Of a stretch of DNA of 64,000 bases, positions 27,620 to 35,988 are shown piece by piece. The stretch is from WHSW01 sp963781265 (GTDB taxonomy: Bacteria > Actinomycetota > Thermoleophilia > Solirubrobacterales > 70-9), in assembly GCA_963781265.1 (NCBI GenBank), contig CAWAFH010000012.1:266149-330148 (forward strand), read 5' to 3'. The position numbers and the translations under genes are program-made. Below the pieces are notes generated by a model that saw nothing but the letters and a program-made list of their open reading frames with translations, had not been told where the DNA came from and did no database searches. Position 1 is the stretch's first letter; each line of letters opens with the position of its first letter.

Positions 27620-28357
27620 GTGGCGCGCGGGATCCGCAGGCTCGGTCGGGGCGGCCGCGGCCGACGCGAGCCCGAGCGGGCGCCGGCGCCACCCGGCCTG
27701 CGCGAGCTGCTCGACGGCCTGCCGCTGACCCTGCGCCGCCAGGCGCTCACCCACTCGTCCTGGGTGGAGCACCGCGCCGACTCATACGGGCGACTCGCCT
27801 TCCTCGGCGACAGCGTGCTCGGCCTGGCGGTCGGCGAGTACCTGTTCAGCACCTACCCGCGCGCCGACATCGGCCGGCTCACGAAGATGCACGGGCAGGC
27901 GGTCAGCGGCCGCGCCTGCGCCGAGGTCGCCGTCGAGCTGGGGGTGCCGGGGCTGCTCGCCGAGGTCGCGCCGGGAAGGCTCGACGGGGGGATCGAGGTC
28001 GAGGCCCTGCTCGGCTCCGAGCGGGCGCTGGCGTCCGTCTGCGAGGCGGTGATCGGCGCCGCCTACCTGCACTACGGCTTCGAGGTCACCTCACGGGCGA
28101 CGGTCGCCGCGTTCATGAAGGAGATCGAGATCGCGTCGGAGCGCCTGCTCGACTTCAAGTCCGCCCTGCAGGAGCGCCTGGCGCGCGACGGCGCGCGCGT
28201 AAGGTACGAGGTGACCGCGGAATCCGGGCCCCCGCACGACCGCGTCTTCGAGGTCAGCGCGAACGTCGCGGGAACGGTGATCGGGCAGGGCTCGGGGCGG
28301 TCGAAGAAGGCGGCCGAGCAGGCCGCCGCGGAGCGCGCCCTGGAGCAGCTCGCGTAG
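27620..28357 (+). CDS. rnc: Ribonuclease III
   Basis: The enzyme cuts double-stranded RNA in rRNA maturation and mRNA decay. The 245-residue protein has the RNase III signature ERRADSYGRLAFLGDSVLGLAVG-like block (here YGRLAFLGDSVLG), a second acidic site in CEAVIGAAYLHYGFE and a C-terminal dsRNA-binding domain (FKSALQERLARDG to KKAAEQAAAERALEQL). GTG start. In many actinobacteria mutM (fpg) lies between rnc and smc; here it is absent. Confidence 0.95.
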   Translation: MARGIRRLGRGGRGRREPERAPAPPGLRELLDGLPLTLRRQALTHSSWVEHRADSYGRLAFLGDSVLGLAVGEYLFSTYPRADIGRLTKMHGQAVSGRACAEVAVELGVPGLLAEVAPGRLDGGIEVEALLGSERALASVCEAVIGAAYLHYGFEVTSRATVAAFMKEIEIASERLLDFKSALQERLARDGARVRYEVTAESGPPHDRVFEVSANVAGTVIGQGSGRSKKAAEQAAAERALEQLA

Positions 28358-28411
28358 TCGTCAAAAGGCCGTCCGGCTCGCCCGCGAGGCTTCCCGGAGC
28401 GCCACCTTCCG

Positions 28412-30802
28412 ATGCATCTCAGCTCGATATCGATCAAGGGCTTCAAGTCCTTCCCCGAGCGGACCAAGCTCGTCTTCTCGCCTGGCGTCAGCGTGATCGT
28501 CGGGCCGAACGGATGCGGCAAGTCGAACGTCACCGACGCGGTCCTCTGGGCGCTCGGCGAGCAGAGCCCGCTCAGCGTCCGCGGCCAGTCGATGCAGGAC
28601 ATGATCTACGCCGGCGGCGAGGGCGTCGGGCCCAGCCGCGCGGCCGAGGTCGAGGTCGTGCTCGAGGCCGACGATGACGAGTCCTTCGGCGAACCCGGCA
28701 CCCCCGGAGGCGAAGCCGAGGAGGTGGCCGGCTTTTCCTCCATCGCCGTGACCAGGCGGCTCGAGCGCGGGGGAGAGGGCTCCTACCGGATCAACGGTGC
28801 CCGTGCCCGGCTCGCCGACGTGATCGAGGTCCTCTCCGACGCGAACCTCGGGCGCGAGATGCACTCGGTGATCAGCCAGGGGCGAGTCGAGGAGATCGTG
28901 CTCTCGGCGCCGCGCGACCGGCGCCTGCTGGTCGAGGAGGCGGCCGGGCTCGGCAAGCACCGAAAGCGCCGCCGGCGCGCCCAGCTGAAGCTCGAGCGCA
29001 CGCAGGACAACCTCGACCGCGCCCTCGATGTCGAGCGCGAGGCGCGCAAGTCGCTGCGCCCGCTCAAGCGCCAAGCGGAGGCGGCCGACATCCACGCCCG
29101 GCTCGAGCGCGAGGCGGCCGAGCTGCGCGCCCGGTTGCTCGCCTCCGAGCTGCACGGTCAGGACGACGAGCTCGCCGGCGCCGAGCGCGCCGCGGCCACC
29201 GCCCGGGCCGCCCGCGCGAAGCTCGACGCGAAGCTGGCCGAGGTTGCGGCGCGCCGATCGGCGATCGAGGAACAGCTGTCGGCCCGCGAGAGCCAGCGCA
29301 CCGAGGCGTGGGGCCGGTTGACCGCGGTGCGCGCCGCGCACGAGCGGATCAGCGTCCGCGCCGAGGCGCTCGCGGGGCGCCGCGCCGAGCTGCTGCGCTC
29401 GCTCGAGCGCCGGCGCGCCGCGCTCGGGGCGCTGGCCGAGGAGCTCGCCGCCGCGACGGGCGCCCGCGACGGCGACGATCCGGTCGCCGCCGGGATCGAG
29501 CGCATCGGCGAGTCGCTGAGCACGGCGATCGAGGCGCTCGACGAGGCGCGCGCTGCGGCCGACGACGGCGGCCGCGCCGCCGGGCTCGCCGCGGTCCGCA
29601 CCGCCGCCGAGCGCGCCGCGCAGATGGCCCGCCGGGTCGAGGACATGCTCGGCAGCCGCGCCCAGGACTCGCTCTCCGAGCGACTCGAGCGCGAGGCGGA
29701 CCTGGTCGCCGCGCTCGGTGAGCTCTGCGAGGTCGCCGCCGACGCGCGCGATGCCGCCGGCGAGCGCGCCGCGGCGCTCGAGGCGCGGATGCTCGGCGAG
29801 CGCGGTGAGGACGCGGTCACCGAGCAGCTGCGCGCCTGCTCGCGCGAGGAGGCCGAGCTGCAGACGCAGCTGCGCGCCGCGGCCGAGACCGTGACCGACG
29901 CCGAGGTCCGGGTCGCCCACCTCGAGGACCGCCGCGGCGAGGCGGCCGCGGAGCTCGCCCGGATCGCGGCGCAGCTCGGGCGCGAGCTCGAGGCCGCCGC
30001 GACGACGCTCGGCGACGAGGAGCGGGCCGAGATCGAGGTCAAGCTCGAGCGGCTCGGCCGGCGCCGCGAGCAGCTCGGCCCCGTCAACCCGCTCGCCGAG
30101 CGCGAGTACAAGGAGGCGCGCGCCCACGTCGAGAGCCTCGAGACGCAGCGCGCCGACCTCGAGACCGCGCTGTCCGAGCTCCAGGGGCTGATCCGCGAGA
30201 CCGACCGCAAGATCCACGCCGCCTTCGAGGAGACGTTCGAGGCGACCACCAAGAACTTCGAGGAGCTGATCGAGCACCTCTTCCCCGGCGGCCGCGGGCG
30301 CCTGCGCCTGGTCGACGACCGCCGCGGCCCGAAGCCGGTGCTCGGCGGGGCGGAACCGGAGGCCGAAGCCGCCGAGCCGCCGGCCGAGGAGGCCGAGGAG
30401 GCGCCGGAGGAGGGCGACGAGTTCTCCTCGCAGGGCGTCGAGATCGAGGTCACCCCGGCGGGCAAGGCGACGCGGCGCCTGTCGCTCCTGTCCGGCGGTG
30501 AGAAGGCACTGGTCGCGCTGGCCTTCGTGTTCTCCGTCTTCCTCGCGCGGCCCTCGCCCTTCTACATCCTCGACGAGGTCGAGGCAGCGCTCGACGACGC
30601 CAACATCGACCGCTTCCTGCAGCTGGTCAGCCGGTTCTCCGACCGGGCCCAGTTCATCATCGTCACCCACCAGAAGCGCACGATGGATGCGGCGGACGTC
30701 CTGTACGGCGTCTCGATGGGCAAGGGCGGCGTGACCAAGGTCGTCTCGCGCCGGTTCGAGGCGCGCCAGGACGAGCTCGGCGAGGCGACCGAAGCGGCCT
30801 GA
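28412..30802 (+). CDS. smc: Short SMC-family ATPase lacking the hinge
   Basis: SMC proteins organise chromosomes. The head is complete: Walker A GPNGCGKSNV (residues 31-40), SQGRVEEIV and EEAAGLGKHRKRRRRA of the N-lobe, then C-motif LSGGEKALVALAFVF (from about 692) and Walker B FYILDEVEAALDD. The conserved LGPVNPLAEREYKEA precedes the C-lobe. But the protein is 796 residues, against about 1,150-1,200 normally. Between the arms (about residues 345-430) I see only helical Ala/Glu/Arg-rich sequence and none of the glycine-rich hinge motifs. An acidic insert (about 648-672) sits in the C-lobe. The frame is unbroken. It is directly followed by ftsY. Confidence 0.85.
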   Translation: MHLSSISIKGFKSFPERTKLVFSPGVSVIVGPNGCGKSNVTDAVLWALGEQSPLSVRGQSMQDMIYAGGEGVGPSRAAEVEVVLEADDDESFGEPGTPGGEAEEVAGFSSIAVTRRLERGGEGSYRINGARARLADVIEVLSDANLGREMHSVISQGRVEEIVLSAPRDRRLLVEEAAGLGKHRKRRRRAQLKLERTQDNLDRALDVEREARKSLRPLKRQAEAADIHARLEREAAELRARLLASELHGQDDELAGAERAAATARAARAKLDAKLAEVAARRSAIEEQLSARESQRTEAWGRLTAVRAAHERISVRAEALAGRRAELLRSLERRRAALGALAEELAAATGARDGDDPVAAGIERIGESLSTAIEALDEARAAADDGGRAAGLAAVRTAAERAAQMARRVEDMLGSRAQDSLSERLEREADLVAALGELCEVAADARDAAGERAAALEARMLGERGEDAVTEQLRACSREEAELQTQLRAAAETVTDAEVRVAHLEDRRGEAAAELARIAAQLGRELEAAATTLGDEERAEIEVKLERLGRRREQLGPVNPLAEREYKEARAHVESLETQRADLETALSELQGLIRETDRKIHAAFEETFEATTKNFEELIEHLFPGGRGRLRLVDDRRGPKPVLGGAEPEAEAAEPPAEEAEEAPEEGDEFSSQGVEIEVTPAGKATRRLSLLSGGEKALVALAFVFSVFLARPSPFYILDEVEAALDDANIDRFLQLVSRFSDRAQFIIVTHQKRTMDAADVLYGVSMGKGGVTKVVSRRFEARQDELGEATEAA

Positions 30803-30818
30803 GTACCCTCCCGCCCCG

Positions 30819-31805
30819 ATGGAGTGGGAGGAGCTGATCCCGAGCGCCGCGGGGCCCCCGCCGGACGCCGAGCCAGAGCCGGGGCGCGAGCGAGCCGCCG
30901 GGCGGTTCGCGCGCCTGCGCGAGCGCCTCTCCAAGAGCCGCCAGGCGCTGCGCACCGAACTCTCGGTGAGCCTCTTCGACCGGATCGACGACGAGACCTG
31001 GGAGCGGCTCGAGGAGGCGCTGATCCTGGCCGACGTCGGCGCAAAGGCGACCGCGGAGGTGGTCGGGACGCTCGAGTCCGAGGTCGCGACGGGTGTCGTC
31101 AGCGGCCCCGAGGCGACGCGCGAGCGGCTGATCGAGCTGCTCTCCGAGATCGCCGCGCCGCAGCCGCCGCAGCTCGAGATCGGGGCCAAGCCGACCGTGA
31201 TCATGGTCGTCGGCGTCAACGGGACCGGGAAGACCACGACGATCGGCAAGCTCGCGTCGGTGCTCAAGGAGCGCTTCGGCATGAAGGTGATCGTCGCCGC
31301 CGCCGACACGTACCGCGCCGCCGCGATCGAGCAGCTCGAGACCTGGGCCGAGCGCGCCGGGACCGAGATCGTCAAGGGCAACGCCGGCGGTGACCCGGGC
31401 TCGGTGGTCTTCGACGCGCTCGCCGCCGCCGAGGCACGCGGCGCCGACGTGGTGATCGTCGACACCGCCGGGCGCCTGCACACCCACGACAACCTGATGG
31501 AGGAGCTCGTCAAGGTCCGCCGGGTCGCCTCGAAGCGCCTCGAGGGCGCCCCGCACGAGACCCTGATCGTGATCGACTCGACCACCGGGCAGAACGGCCT
31601 GCGCCAGGCGCGCGCGTTCGCCGACGCGGTCGACGTGACCGGGGTGGTGTTGACGAAGCTCGACGGCACCGCGAAGGGCGGGATCGCGCTGGCGATCGCG
31701 GGCGAGCTCGGGATCCCGGTGAAGCTGATCGGGGTGGGCGAGGGGATCGAGGACCTGCGCCCGTTCGACGCATCGGCGTTCGCGCACGCGTTGCTGGATG
31801 AGTAG
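30819..31805 (+). CDS. ftsY: Signal recognition particle receptor FtsY
   Basis: FtsY docks SRP-ribosome complexes at the membrane. The 328-residue protein has a short acidic N-terminal region, the helical N domain (LSVSLFDRIDDETWERLEEALI) and the GTPase domain with GVNGTGKTTTIGKLA, DTYRAAAIEQL, DTAGRLHT and TKLDGTAKGG. It lacks the long acidic membrane tail of enterobacterial FtsY, as usual outside that group. TACCCT (30804-30809) lies 9 bases before the ATG. Confidence 0.96.
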   Translation: MEWEELIPSAAGPPPDAEPEPGRERAAGRFARLRERLSKSRQALRTELSVSLFDRIDDETWERLEEALILADVGAKATAEVVGTLESEVATGVVSGPEATRERLIELLSEIAAPQPPQLEIGAKPTVIMVVGVNGTGKTTTIGKLASVLKERFGMKVIVAAADTYRAAAIEQLETWAERAGTEIVKGNAGGDPGSVVFDALAAAEARGADVVIVDTAGRLHTHDNLMEELVKVRRVASKRLEGAPHETLIVIDSTTGQNGLRQARAFADAVDVTGVVLTKLDGTAKGGIALAIAGELGIPVKLIGVGEGIEDLRPFDASAFAHALLDE

Positions 31806-31811
31806 GCATTC

Positions 31812-32045
31812 GTCACTCGCCGCTCGCCGCTCGCCGCTCGGCTGAGGGTTCACCGCGCACGCCCGGACGTCGTCGCAGGACGTTGAATAACTCGCGCCAC
31901 GTCCTCCGCTCCCGCTCGAATCAATTGTCCGCGGCGGACGCCGCGGACTTTTCACGTCTGCTTCCGCGTCCGGGCGTGCGCGGTGAACCTTGGGCCGAGC
32001 GGCGAGTGCCGAGCGGCGAGCGGCGAGCGGCGAGCGCCGAGCGAC
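31812..32045. repeat. Long palindromic element between ftsY and ffh
   Basis: A perfect 23-bp inverted repeat (31847-31869 with 31967-31989) is extended outward on both sides by CGCTCGCC-type units (31812-31844 and 31994-32045). The roughly 100-bp centre has a small stem, AGGACG (31877-31882) with CGTCCT (31900-31905), and a terminator-like hairpin (separate entry). No gene is visible. It resembles a miniature inverted-repeat element or a large structured RNA. Confidence 0.7.
31927..31952 (+). terminator. Intrinsic terminator after ftsY
   Basis: An 8-bp stem GTCCGCGG/CCGCGGAC (31927-31934 with 31941-31948) with a 6-base loop is followed by TTTT (31949-31952). It lies inside the palindromic element, 120 bases after the ftsY stop. 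Confidence 0.6.
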
Positions 32046-32066
32046 GTCGCCTAAGCTGACCTACTC

Positions 32067-33404
32067 ATGTTCGACCAGCTTTCCGACCGCCTTCAGGAGA
32101 CGCTCTCCGACGTTCGCAACCGCGGCAAGCTGACCGAGGCCGACGTCGACAAGGCGATGCGGGAGATCCGCCTCGCGCTGCTCGAGGCCGACGTCAACTT
32201 CAAGGTCGTCAAGCAGTTCACCGCGCAGGTCAAGGAGCGCTGCCTCGGCGCCGGCGTGCTCGAGGCGCTCAACCCCGGCCAGCAGGTGGTCAAGATCGTC
32301 GACGAGGAGCTCGCGGCGCTCATGGGCGGCGCCAGCCGGGATCTCGCCTTCGCCTCATCCGGACCGACGGTGATCCTGATGGCCGGCCTCCAGGGCTCGG
32401 GCAAGACGACCGCCTGCGCGAAGCTCGCCAAGCACCTCGGCGACGACGGCAAGCAGGTCGGGCTCGCCGCCTGCGATACGCAGCGCCCGGCCGCCGTCGA
32501 GCAGCTGGTGACGATGGGCAAGCGCTGCGGAGCGACCGTCTTCGAGCAGGGCACGGAGCGGAGCCCGGTCGACATCGCCGAGTGGGCGCTCGGCCAGGCG
32601 AAGTCGGCGGGCCTCGACGTGCTGATCGTCGACACCGCCGGGCGGCTGCACGTCGACGCCGACCTGATGGACGAGCTGGTCGCGATCCGCAAGGCGACGA
32701 AGCCCCACGACATCCTGCTCGTGCTCGACTCGATGACCGGCCAGGACGCCGTGAACGTCGCCGAGAGCTTCGCCGAGCGCGTCGAGTTCGACGGTGTCGT
32801 GCTGACCAAGCTCGACGGCGATGCCCGCGGCGGCGCCGCGCTCTCGGTCCGCGCGGTCACCGGCAAGCCGATCATGTACGTCTCGACCGGCGAGCGCGTC
32901 GAACAGCTCGAGCGCTTCCACCCGGAGCGGATGGCGTCGCGGATCCTCGGCATGGGCGACGTAATGAGCCTGATCGAGAAGGCCGAGGAGGTCTCCGACG
33001 CCGACCAGCAGGCCGAGCTCGAGCGCAAGATCCGCAAGCAGCAGTTCACGCTCGAGGACTTCCTCACCCAGATGCGCCAGGTCCGCAAGATGGGCCCGCT
33101 CTCGAGCGTGCTCGGGATGATGCCCGGGCTCGGGAAGCAGATGAAGCAGCTGCGGACGATGAACATGGACGAGCGCGAGCTCGACCGGCTCGAGGCGATC
33201 ATCCTCTCGATGACGCCGGCCGAGCGCGCCAACCCGTCGCTGATCGACGGCTCGCGGCGCAAGCGGATCGCCCAGGGCTCGGGGACCACGGTGCAGGCCG
33301 TGAACCAGCTCGTCAAGCAGTTCGGCCAGATGCGCAAGATGATGTCGGCGATGGCGAAGGGCAAGATGCCCGATCCGGCCCAGCTCATGAAGGGAATGCG
33401 GTAG
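32067..33404 (+). CDS. ffh: Signal recognition particle protein Ffh
   Basis: Ffh binds signal sequences and SRP RNA. The 445-residue protein has the N domain (MREIRLALLEADVNFKVVK), the G domain (GLQGSGKTTACAKLA, DTQRPAAVEQL, DTAGRLHVD, TKLDGDARGG) and the methionine-rich M domain (MGPLSSVLGMMPGLGKQMKQL to MRKMMSAMAKGKM). TAAGCT (32052-32057) lies 9 bases before the ATG, so it has its own promoter, separate from ftsY. No SRP RNA gene is visible next to it. Confidence 0.97.
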   Translation: MFDQLSDRLQETLSDVRNRGKLTEADVDKAMREIRLALLEADVNFKVVKQFTAQVKERCLGAGVLEALNPGQQVVKIVDEELAALMGGASRDLAFASSGPTVILMAGLQGSGKTTACAKLAKHLGDDGKQVGLAACDTQRPAAVEQLVTMGKRCGATVFEQGTERSPVDIAEWALGQAKSAGLDVLIVDTAGRLHVDADLMDELVAIRKATKPHDILLVLDSMTGQDAVNVAESFAERVEFDGVVLTKLDGDARGGAALSVRAVTGKPIMYVSTGERVEQLERFHPERMASRILGMGDVMSLIEKAEEVSDADQQAELERKIRKQQFTLEDFLTQMRQVRKMGPLSSVLGMMPGLGKQMKQLRTMNMDERELDRLEAIILSMTPAERANPSLIDGSRRKRIAQGSGTTVQAVNQLVKQFGQMRKMMSAMAKGKMPDPAQLMKGMR

Positions 33405-33435
33405 CGGGGCCGTCCCGCTAACCTCCTGCGCCGCA

Positions 33436-33687
33436 ATGGTCAGAATCAGACTGAGAAGGGTGGGTTCGCGCAAGAACCCGATCTGGCGCGTCGTCGTCGC
33501 CGACAAGCGCTCGCCGCGCGACGGTCGGACGATCGAGACGATCGGCCATTACAACCCCCAGACCGATCCCTCGGTGATCGTGATCGACGAAGAGCGCGCG
33601 CGCCACTGGCTCGATCACGGCGCGCAGCCGACCCGCACCGTCGCGACGCTGCTTCGCACCAAGGGCATCGAGGCCTCGGGCACCTAG
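33436..33687 (+). CDS. rpsP: 30S ribosomal protein S16
   Basis: The 83-residue protein has the S16 core MVRIRLRRVGSRKNPIWRVVVADKR-type start (MVRIRLRRVGSRKNP) and IETIGHYNPQTDP. TAACCT (33419-33424) lies 11 bases upstream of the ATG. It heads the cluster rpsP-khpA-trmD-rplS-lepB-rnhB. Confidence 0.97.
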   Translation: MVRIRLRRVGSRKNPIWRVVVADKRSPRDGRTIETIGHYNPQTDPSVIVIDEERARHWLDHGAQPTRTVATLLRTKGIEASGT

Positions 33688-33698
33688 CGCTCCCGCGG

Positions 33699-33938
33699 AT
33701 GCGCGACCTGGTCGAGTTCGTCGTCCGCGCGCTTGTCTCGGACCCCGACGCAGTCCGCGTCGACGAGATCGAGGAGGACGACGGCATCGTGCTCGAGGTC
33801 AGGGTCGCGGACGGCGACCTCGGCCGCGTGATCGGCCGCGAGGGCCGGGTCGCGAACGCGATCCGCACCCTGGCCAAGGCGGCGGCGACCGCGGAGGACG
33901 CGGGCCGGGTCATGGTCGAGATGGTGGAGAACGACTGA
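33699..33938 (+). CDS. khpA: KH-domain RNA-binding protein KhpA
   Basis: The 79-residue protein is a single KH domain with the GxxG loop in VIGREGRVANAIRTLAKAA. KhpA binds RNA and works with KhpB/EloR in cell-envelope growth and ribosome-related functions. It is always next to rpsP. Its end carries GGTGGAG (33923-33929), a likely ribosome site for the next gene. rimM, which normally follows, is missing. Confidence 0.92.
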   Translation: MRDLVEFVVRALVSDPDAVRVDEIEEDDGIVLEVRVADGDLGRVIGREGRVANAIRTLAKAAATAEDAGRVMVEMVEND

Positions 33939-33939
33939 G

Positions 33940-34605
33940 CTGCGCATCGACGTCTTCACGCTGTTCCCGGAGTGGTTCGGGTGGTTCGGTGAGCAGCGCC
34001 ACGTCCGCAACGCGGTCGAGCTCGGCTCCGAGCTGCGGCTGTTCAACTACCGCGACTCGACCCCGCTGACCGGCGGCCAGGTCGACGACTCCCCGTACGG
34101 TGGCGGCGCCGGGATGGTCATGCGGGTCGACGTCGTCGACGCCGCGCTGCGCGCCGCTTACGGGGCCGAGCGGCCGCCGGCGAGGGTGATCGTGATGGCG
34201 CCCTCGGGGCGCCCGCTGGACGACGCCCTCGCCGCAGACCTCGCCGCCGAGGAGCACCTGGCGCTCCTGTGCGGCCGCTACGAGGGCATCGACGAGCGGG
34301 TGCGCGAGCACCTGGCCGACGACGCGATCTCGATCGGTCCCTACGTCCTCGCCGGGGGCGAGCTCGCCGCGATGGTCGTCGCCGACACCGTGCTGCGCAA
34401 GCTGCCCGGAGCGCTCGGCCACGCCGAGAGCGCGCTCGAGGAGTCGTTCTCGGAGGCGCTGGGGGGCGCGCCGGAGTACCCGCACTACACGCGGCCGGCC
34501 AGCTATCGCGGCTGGGAGGTGCCCGAGATCCTGCTCTCGGGCGACCACGCGAGGGTGCGCGAATGGCGGCTCGAGCGCAGCCGCGAAGCCGGCGACGGTG
34601 GCTGA
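33940..34605 (+). CDS. trmD: tRNA (guanine-37-N1) methyltransferase, apparent CTG start
   Basis: TrmD methylates G37 of tRNAs and prevents frameshifting. The knotted SPOUT domain is complete: DSPYGGGAGMVM, LLCGRYEGIDERV, ISIGPYVLAGGELAAM. The family N-terminus RIDVFTLFPEWF starts right after codon CTG 33940; no ATG, GTG or TTG occurs in this frame before 34114, which would remove the first 58 residues and part of the active site. The CTG lies one base after the khpA stop and 10 bases after GGTGGAG. Either CTG is used or a base is wrong. The 221-residue length is normal. Confidence 0.88.
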   Translation: MRIDVFTLFPEWFGWFGEQRHVRNAVELGSELRLFNYRDSTPLTGGQVDDSPYGGGAGMVMRVDVVDAALRAAYGAERPPARVIVMAPSGRPLDDALAADLAAEEHLALLCGRYEGIDERVREHLADDAISIGPYVLAGGELAAMVVADTVLRKLPGALGHAESALEESFSEALGGAPEYPHYTRPASYRGWEVPEILLSGDHARVREWRLERSREAGDGG

Positions 34606-34655
34606 GGCGCTGCTCGCAGCGAGTTGAGCACCGAGTTGTCTACTATCTGACGCCC

Positions 34656-34682
34656 GCGCGGGGCTCCGGTCCCGCGCTTTTT
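34656..34682 (+). terminator. Intrinsic terminator/attenuator in the rplS leader
   Basis: A perfect 7-bp GC stem (34656-34662 with 34671-34677), loop of 8, followed by TTTTT (34678-34682). TACTAT (34641-34646) just upstream looks like a -10, so the hairpin may be an attenuator in the rplS leader; or it simply ends the trmD transcript. Confidence 0.7.
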
Positions 34683-34734
34683 CCGGCCCTCGGACGGCAA
34701 TCGCGGCCGAGGAGCCGACGCCAGGTAAGACTTC

Positions 34735-35379
34735 ATGAGCACGATCATCGAGAGCATCGAGCAGCGCCAGCTGAAGAAGGTGCCGCGGTTTGCGGCCGGC
34801 GACCGCGTGCGCGTGCACTTCCAGGTGATCGAGGGAACCCGCAAGCGGACCCAGGTCTTCGAGGGCATCGTGATCGCCCGCCAGGGCAGCGGCGTGCGCG
34901 AGACGTTCACCGTCCGCAAGCAGTCGTTCGGGGTCGGGGTCGAGCGGACCTTCCCGCTGCACTCCCCGAAGATCGAGCAGCTCGAGGTCGTCGCCCGCGG
35001 CGCCGTCCGTCGGGCGAAGCTCTACTACCTGCGCGGCCGGGTCGGCAAGCGCGCCCGGGTCGCCGAGCGCCGCTGGGGGATCGAGGACGACCTCGTCCTC
35101 GCCCAGGCGCCGGAGCCGGTCGCGGTCGACTCCGAGGGCTCCGCCCAGGAGGAGGTCGAGCCGATCGAGCCCGAGGTGGGACCGGACGAGTCGGCGGCGG
35201 CGGGCGAGGAGGCTCCGGAGGCCGCCTCCGAGCAGACCGAGGAGCCCGAGGCAGCGGCTGAGGAAGCCGCCGAGCCGGAGGCGTCGGCGGAGGATGCCGC
35301 CGAGCCAGAGGCCGCTGACGAGCCAGAGGCCTCCTCAGAATCCGACGGCGAAGCCGCGGATTCCGAGGACGCCAGCTGA
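34735..35379 (+). CDS. rplS: 50S ribosomal protein L19 with long acidic tail
   Basis: The L19 core occupies about residues 1-118 (IESIEQRQLKKVPRFAAGD, FEGIVIARQGSGVRETFTVRK, RRAKLYYLRGRVGKRARV). A tail of about 90 residues follows, almost wholly Glu, Ala, Ser, Pro and Asp with repeated EEAAEPEA-like units. Normal L19 is about 115 residues. The tail is in frame and ends at the stop that overlaps lepB. It might be a low-complexity solubility or assembly extension. The leader holds a terminator-like hairpin. Confidence 0.93.
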   Translation: MSTIIESIEQRQLKKVPRFAAGDRVRVHFQVIEGTRKRTQVFEGIVIARQGSGVRETFTVRKQSFGVGVERTFPLHSPKIEQLEVVARGAVRRAKLYYLRGRVGKRARVAERRWGIEDDLVLAQAPEPVAVDSEGSAQEEVEPIEPEVGPDESAAAGEEAPEAASEQTEEPEAAAEEAAEPEASAEDAAEPEAADEPEASSESDGEAADSEDAS

Positions 35380-35987
35380 TCCCGAAGCCGACAACCGGGC
35401 TCGGGGCGGTCGTCGAGCTCGTCATCATCGTCGCGCTTGCGATCGGCCTCGCGCTCGGCATCCAGGCGTTCGTCGTGAAGCCGTACCAGATCCCCTCGGA
35501 GTCGATGGAGCCGACGCTCGACGTCGGCCAGCGGGTGCTCGTCAACCGGGTGTCGACGCGTCTCGGCAGCGATCCGTCGCCGGGGGACGTCGTCGTCTTC
35601 CACCCACCGGCGGGCGCCGCCGACAACAAGTGCGGGGCGCCCAAGGAGCCGGGCCAGCCGTGCCCGGCGCCGACGGACGAGGAGGCCGAGGAGAACTTCA
35701 TCAAGCGGGTCGTCGCCGGCCCGGGGGACACGGTGTCCATCAAGGACGGCATCCCGATCGTCAACGGCGAGCCGTTCACGGGCGACTGGGAAATCCGCCC
35801 ATGTCGCGGGATCGGCGGCTGCGATTTTCCGAAGCCGATCACCATTCCACCCGATCACTACTTCATGATGGGCGACAACCGTGGAGCGAGCGACGACAGC
35901 CGCTACTGGGGACCCGTCCCCCGAGACTGGATCATCGGCGAAGCCTTCTTCACCTACTGGCCGCCGGACCGGCTCGGCTTCCTCTGA
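35376..35987 (+). CDS. lepB: Signal peptidase I, apparent CTG start
   Basis: The enzyme removes signal peptides at the outer face of the membrane. One N-terminal membrane helix (VVELVIIVALAIGLALGIQAFVV) is followed by the catalytic Ser motif PSESMEPTL, the catalytic Lys in FIKRVVAGPGD and the box GDNRGASDDSR. The membrane helix is upstream of the first ordinary start (GTG 35475), so translation must begin earlier; the only sensible codon is CTG 35376, which overlaps the rplS stop as CTGA and has GAGGA (35365-35369) 6 bases before it. Length 203. Confidence 0.88.
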   Translation: MIPKPTTGLGAVVELVIIVALAIGLALGIQAFVVKPYQIPSESMEPTLDVGQRVLVNRVSTRLGSDPSPGDVVVFHPPAGAADNKCGAPKEPGQPCPAPTDEEAEENFIKRVVAGPGDTVSIKDGIPIVNGEPFTGDWEIRPCRGIGGCDFPKPITIPPDHYFMMGDNRGASDDSRYWGPVPRDWIIGEAFFTYWPPDRLGFL

Positions 35988-35988
35988 G

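Noticed and set aside
28361..31816. Minus-strand open frame of 1,151 codons opposite smc and ftsY
   Set aside because: Low-complexity Arg/Ala/Leu translation opposite two well-supported genes; a product of very high GC.
31806..32066. SRP (4.5S/6S) RNA gene between ftsY and ffh
   Set aside because: The conserved SRP RNA tip (GGAAGC-type internal loop and tetraloop region) is not in the sequence; the structure is dominated by repeat arms and a terminator.
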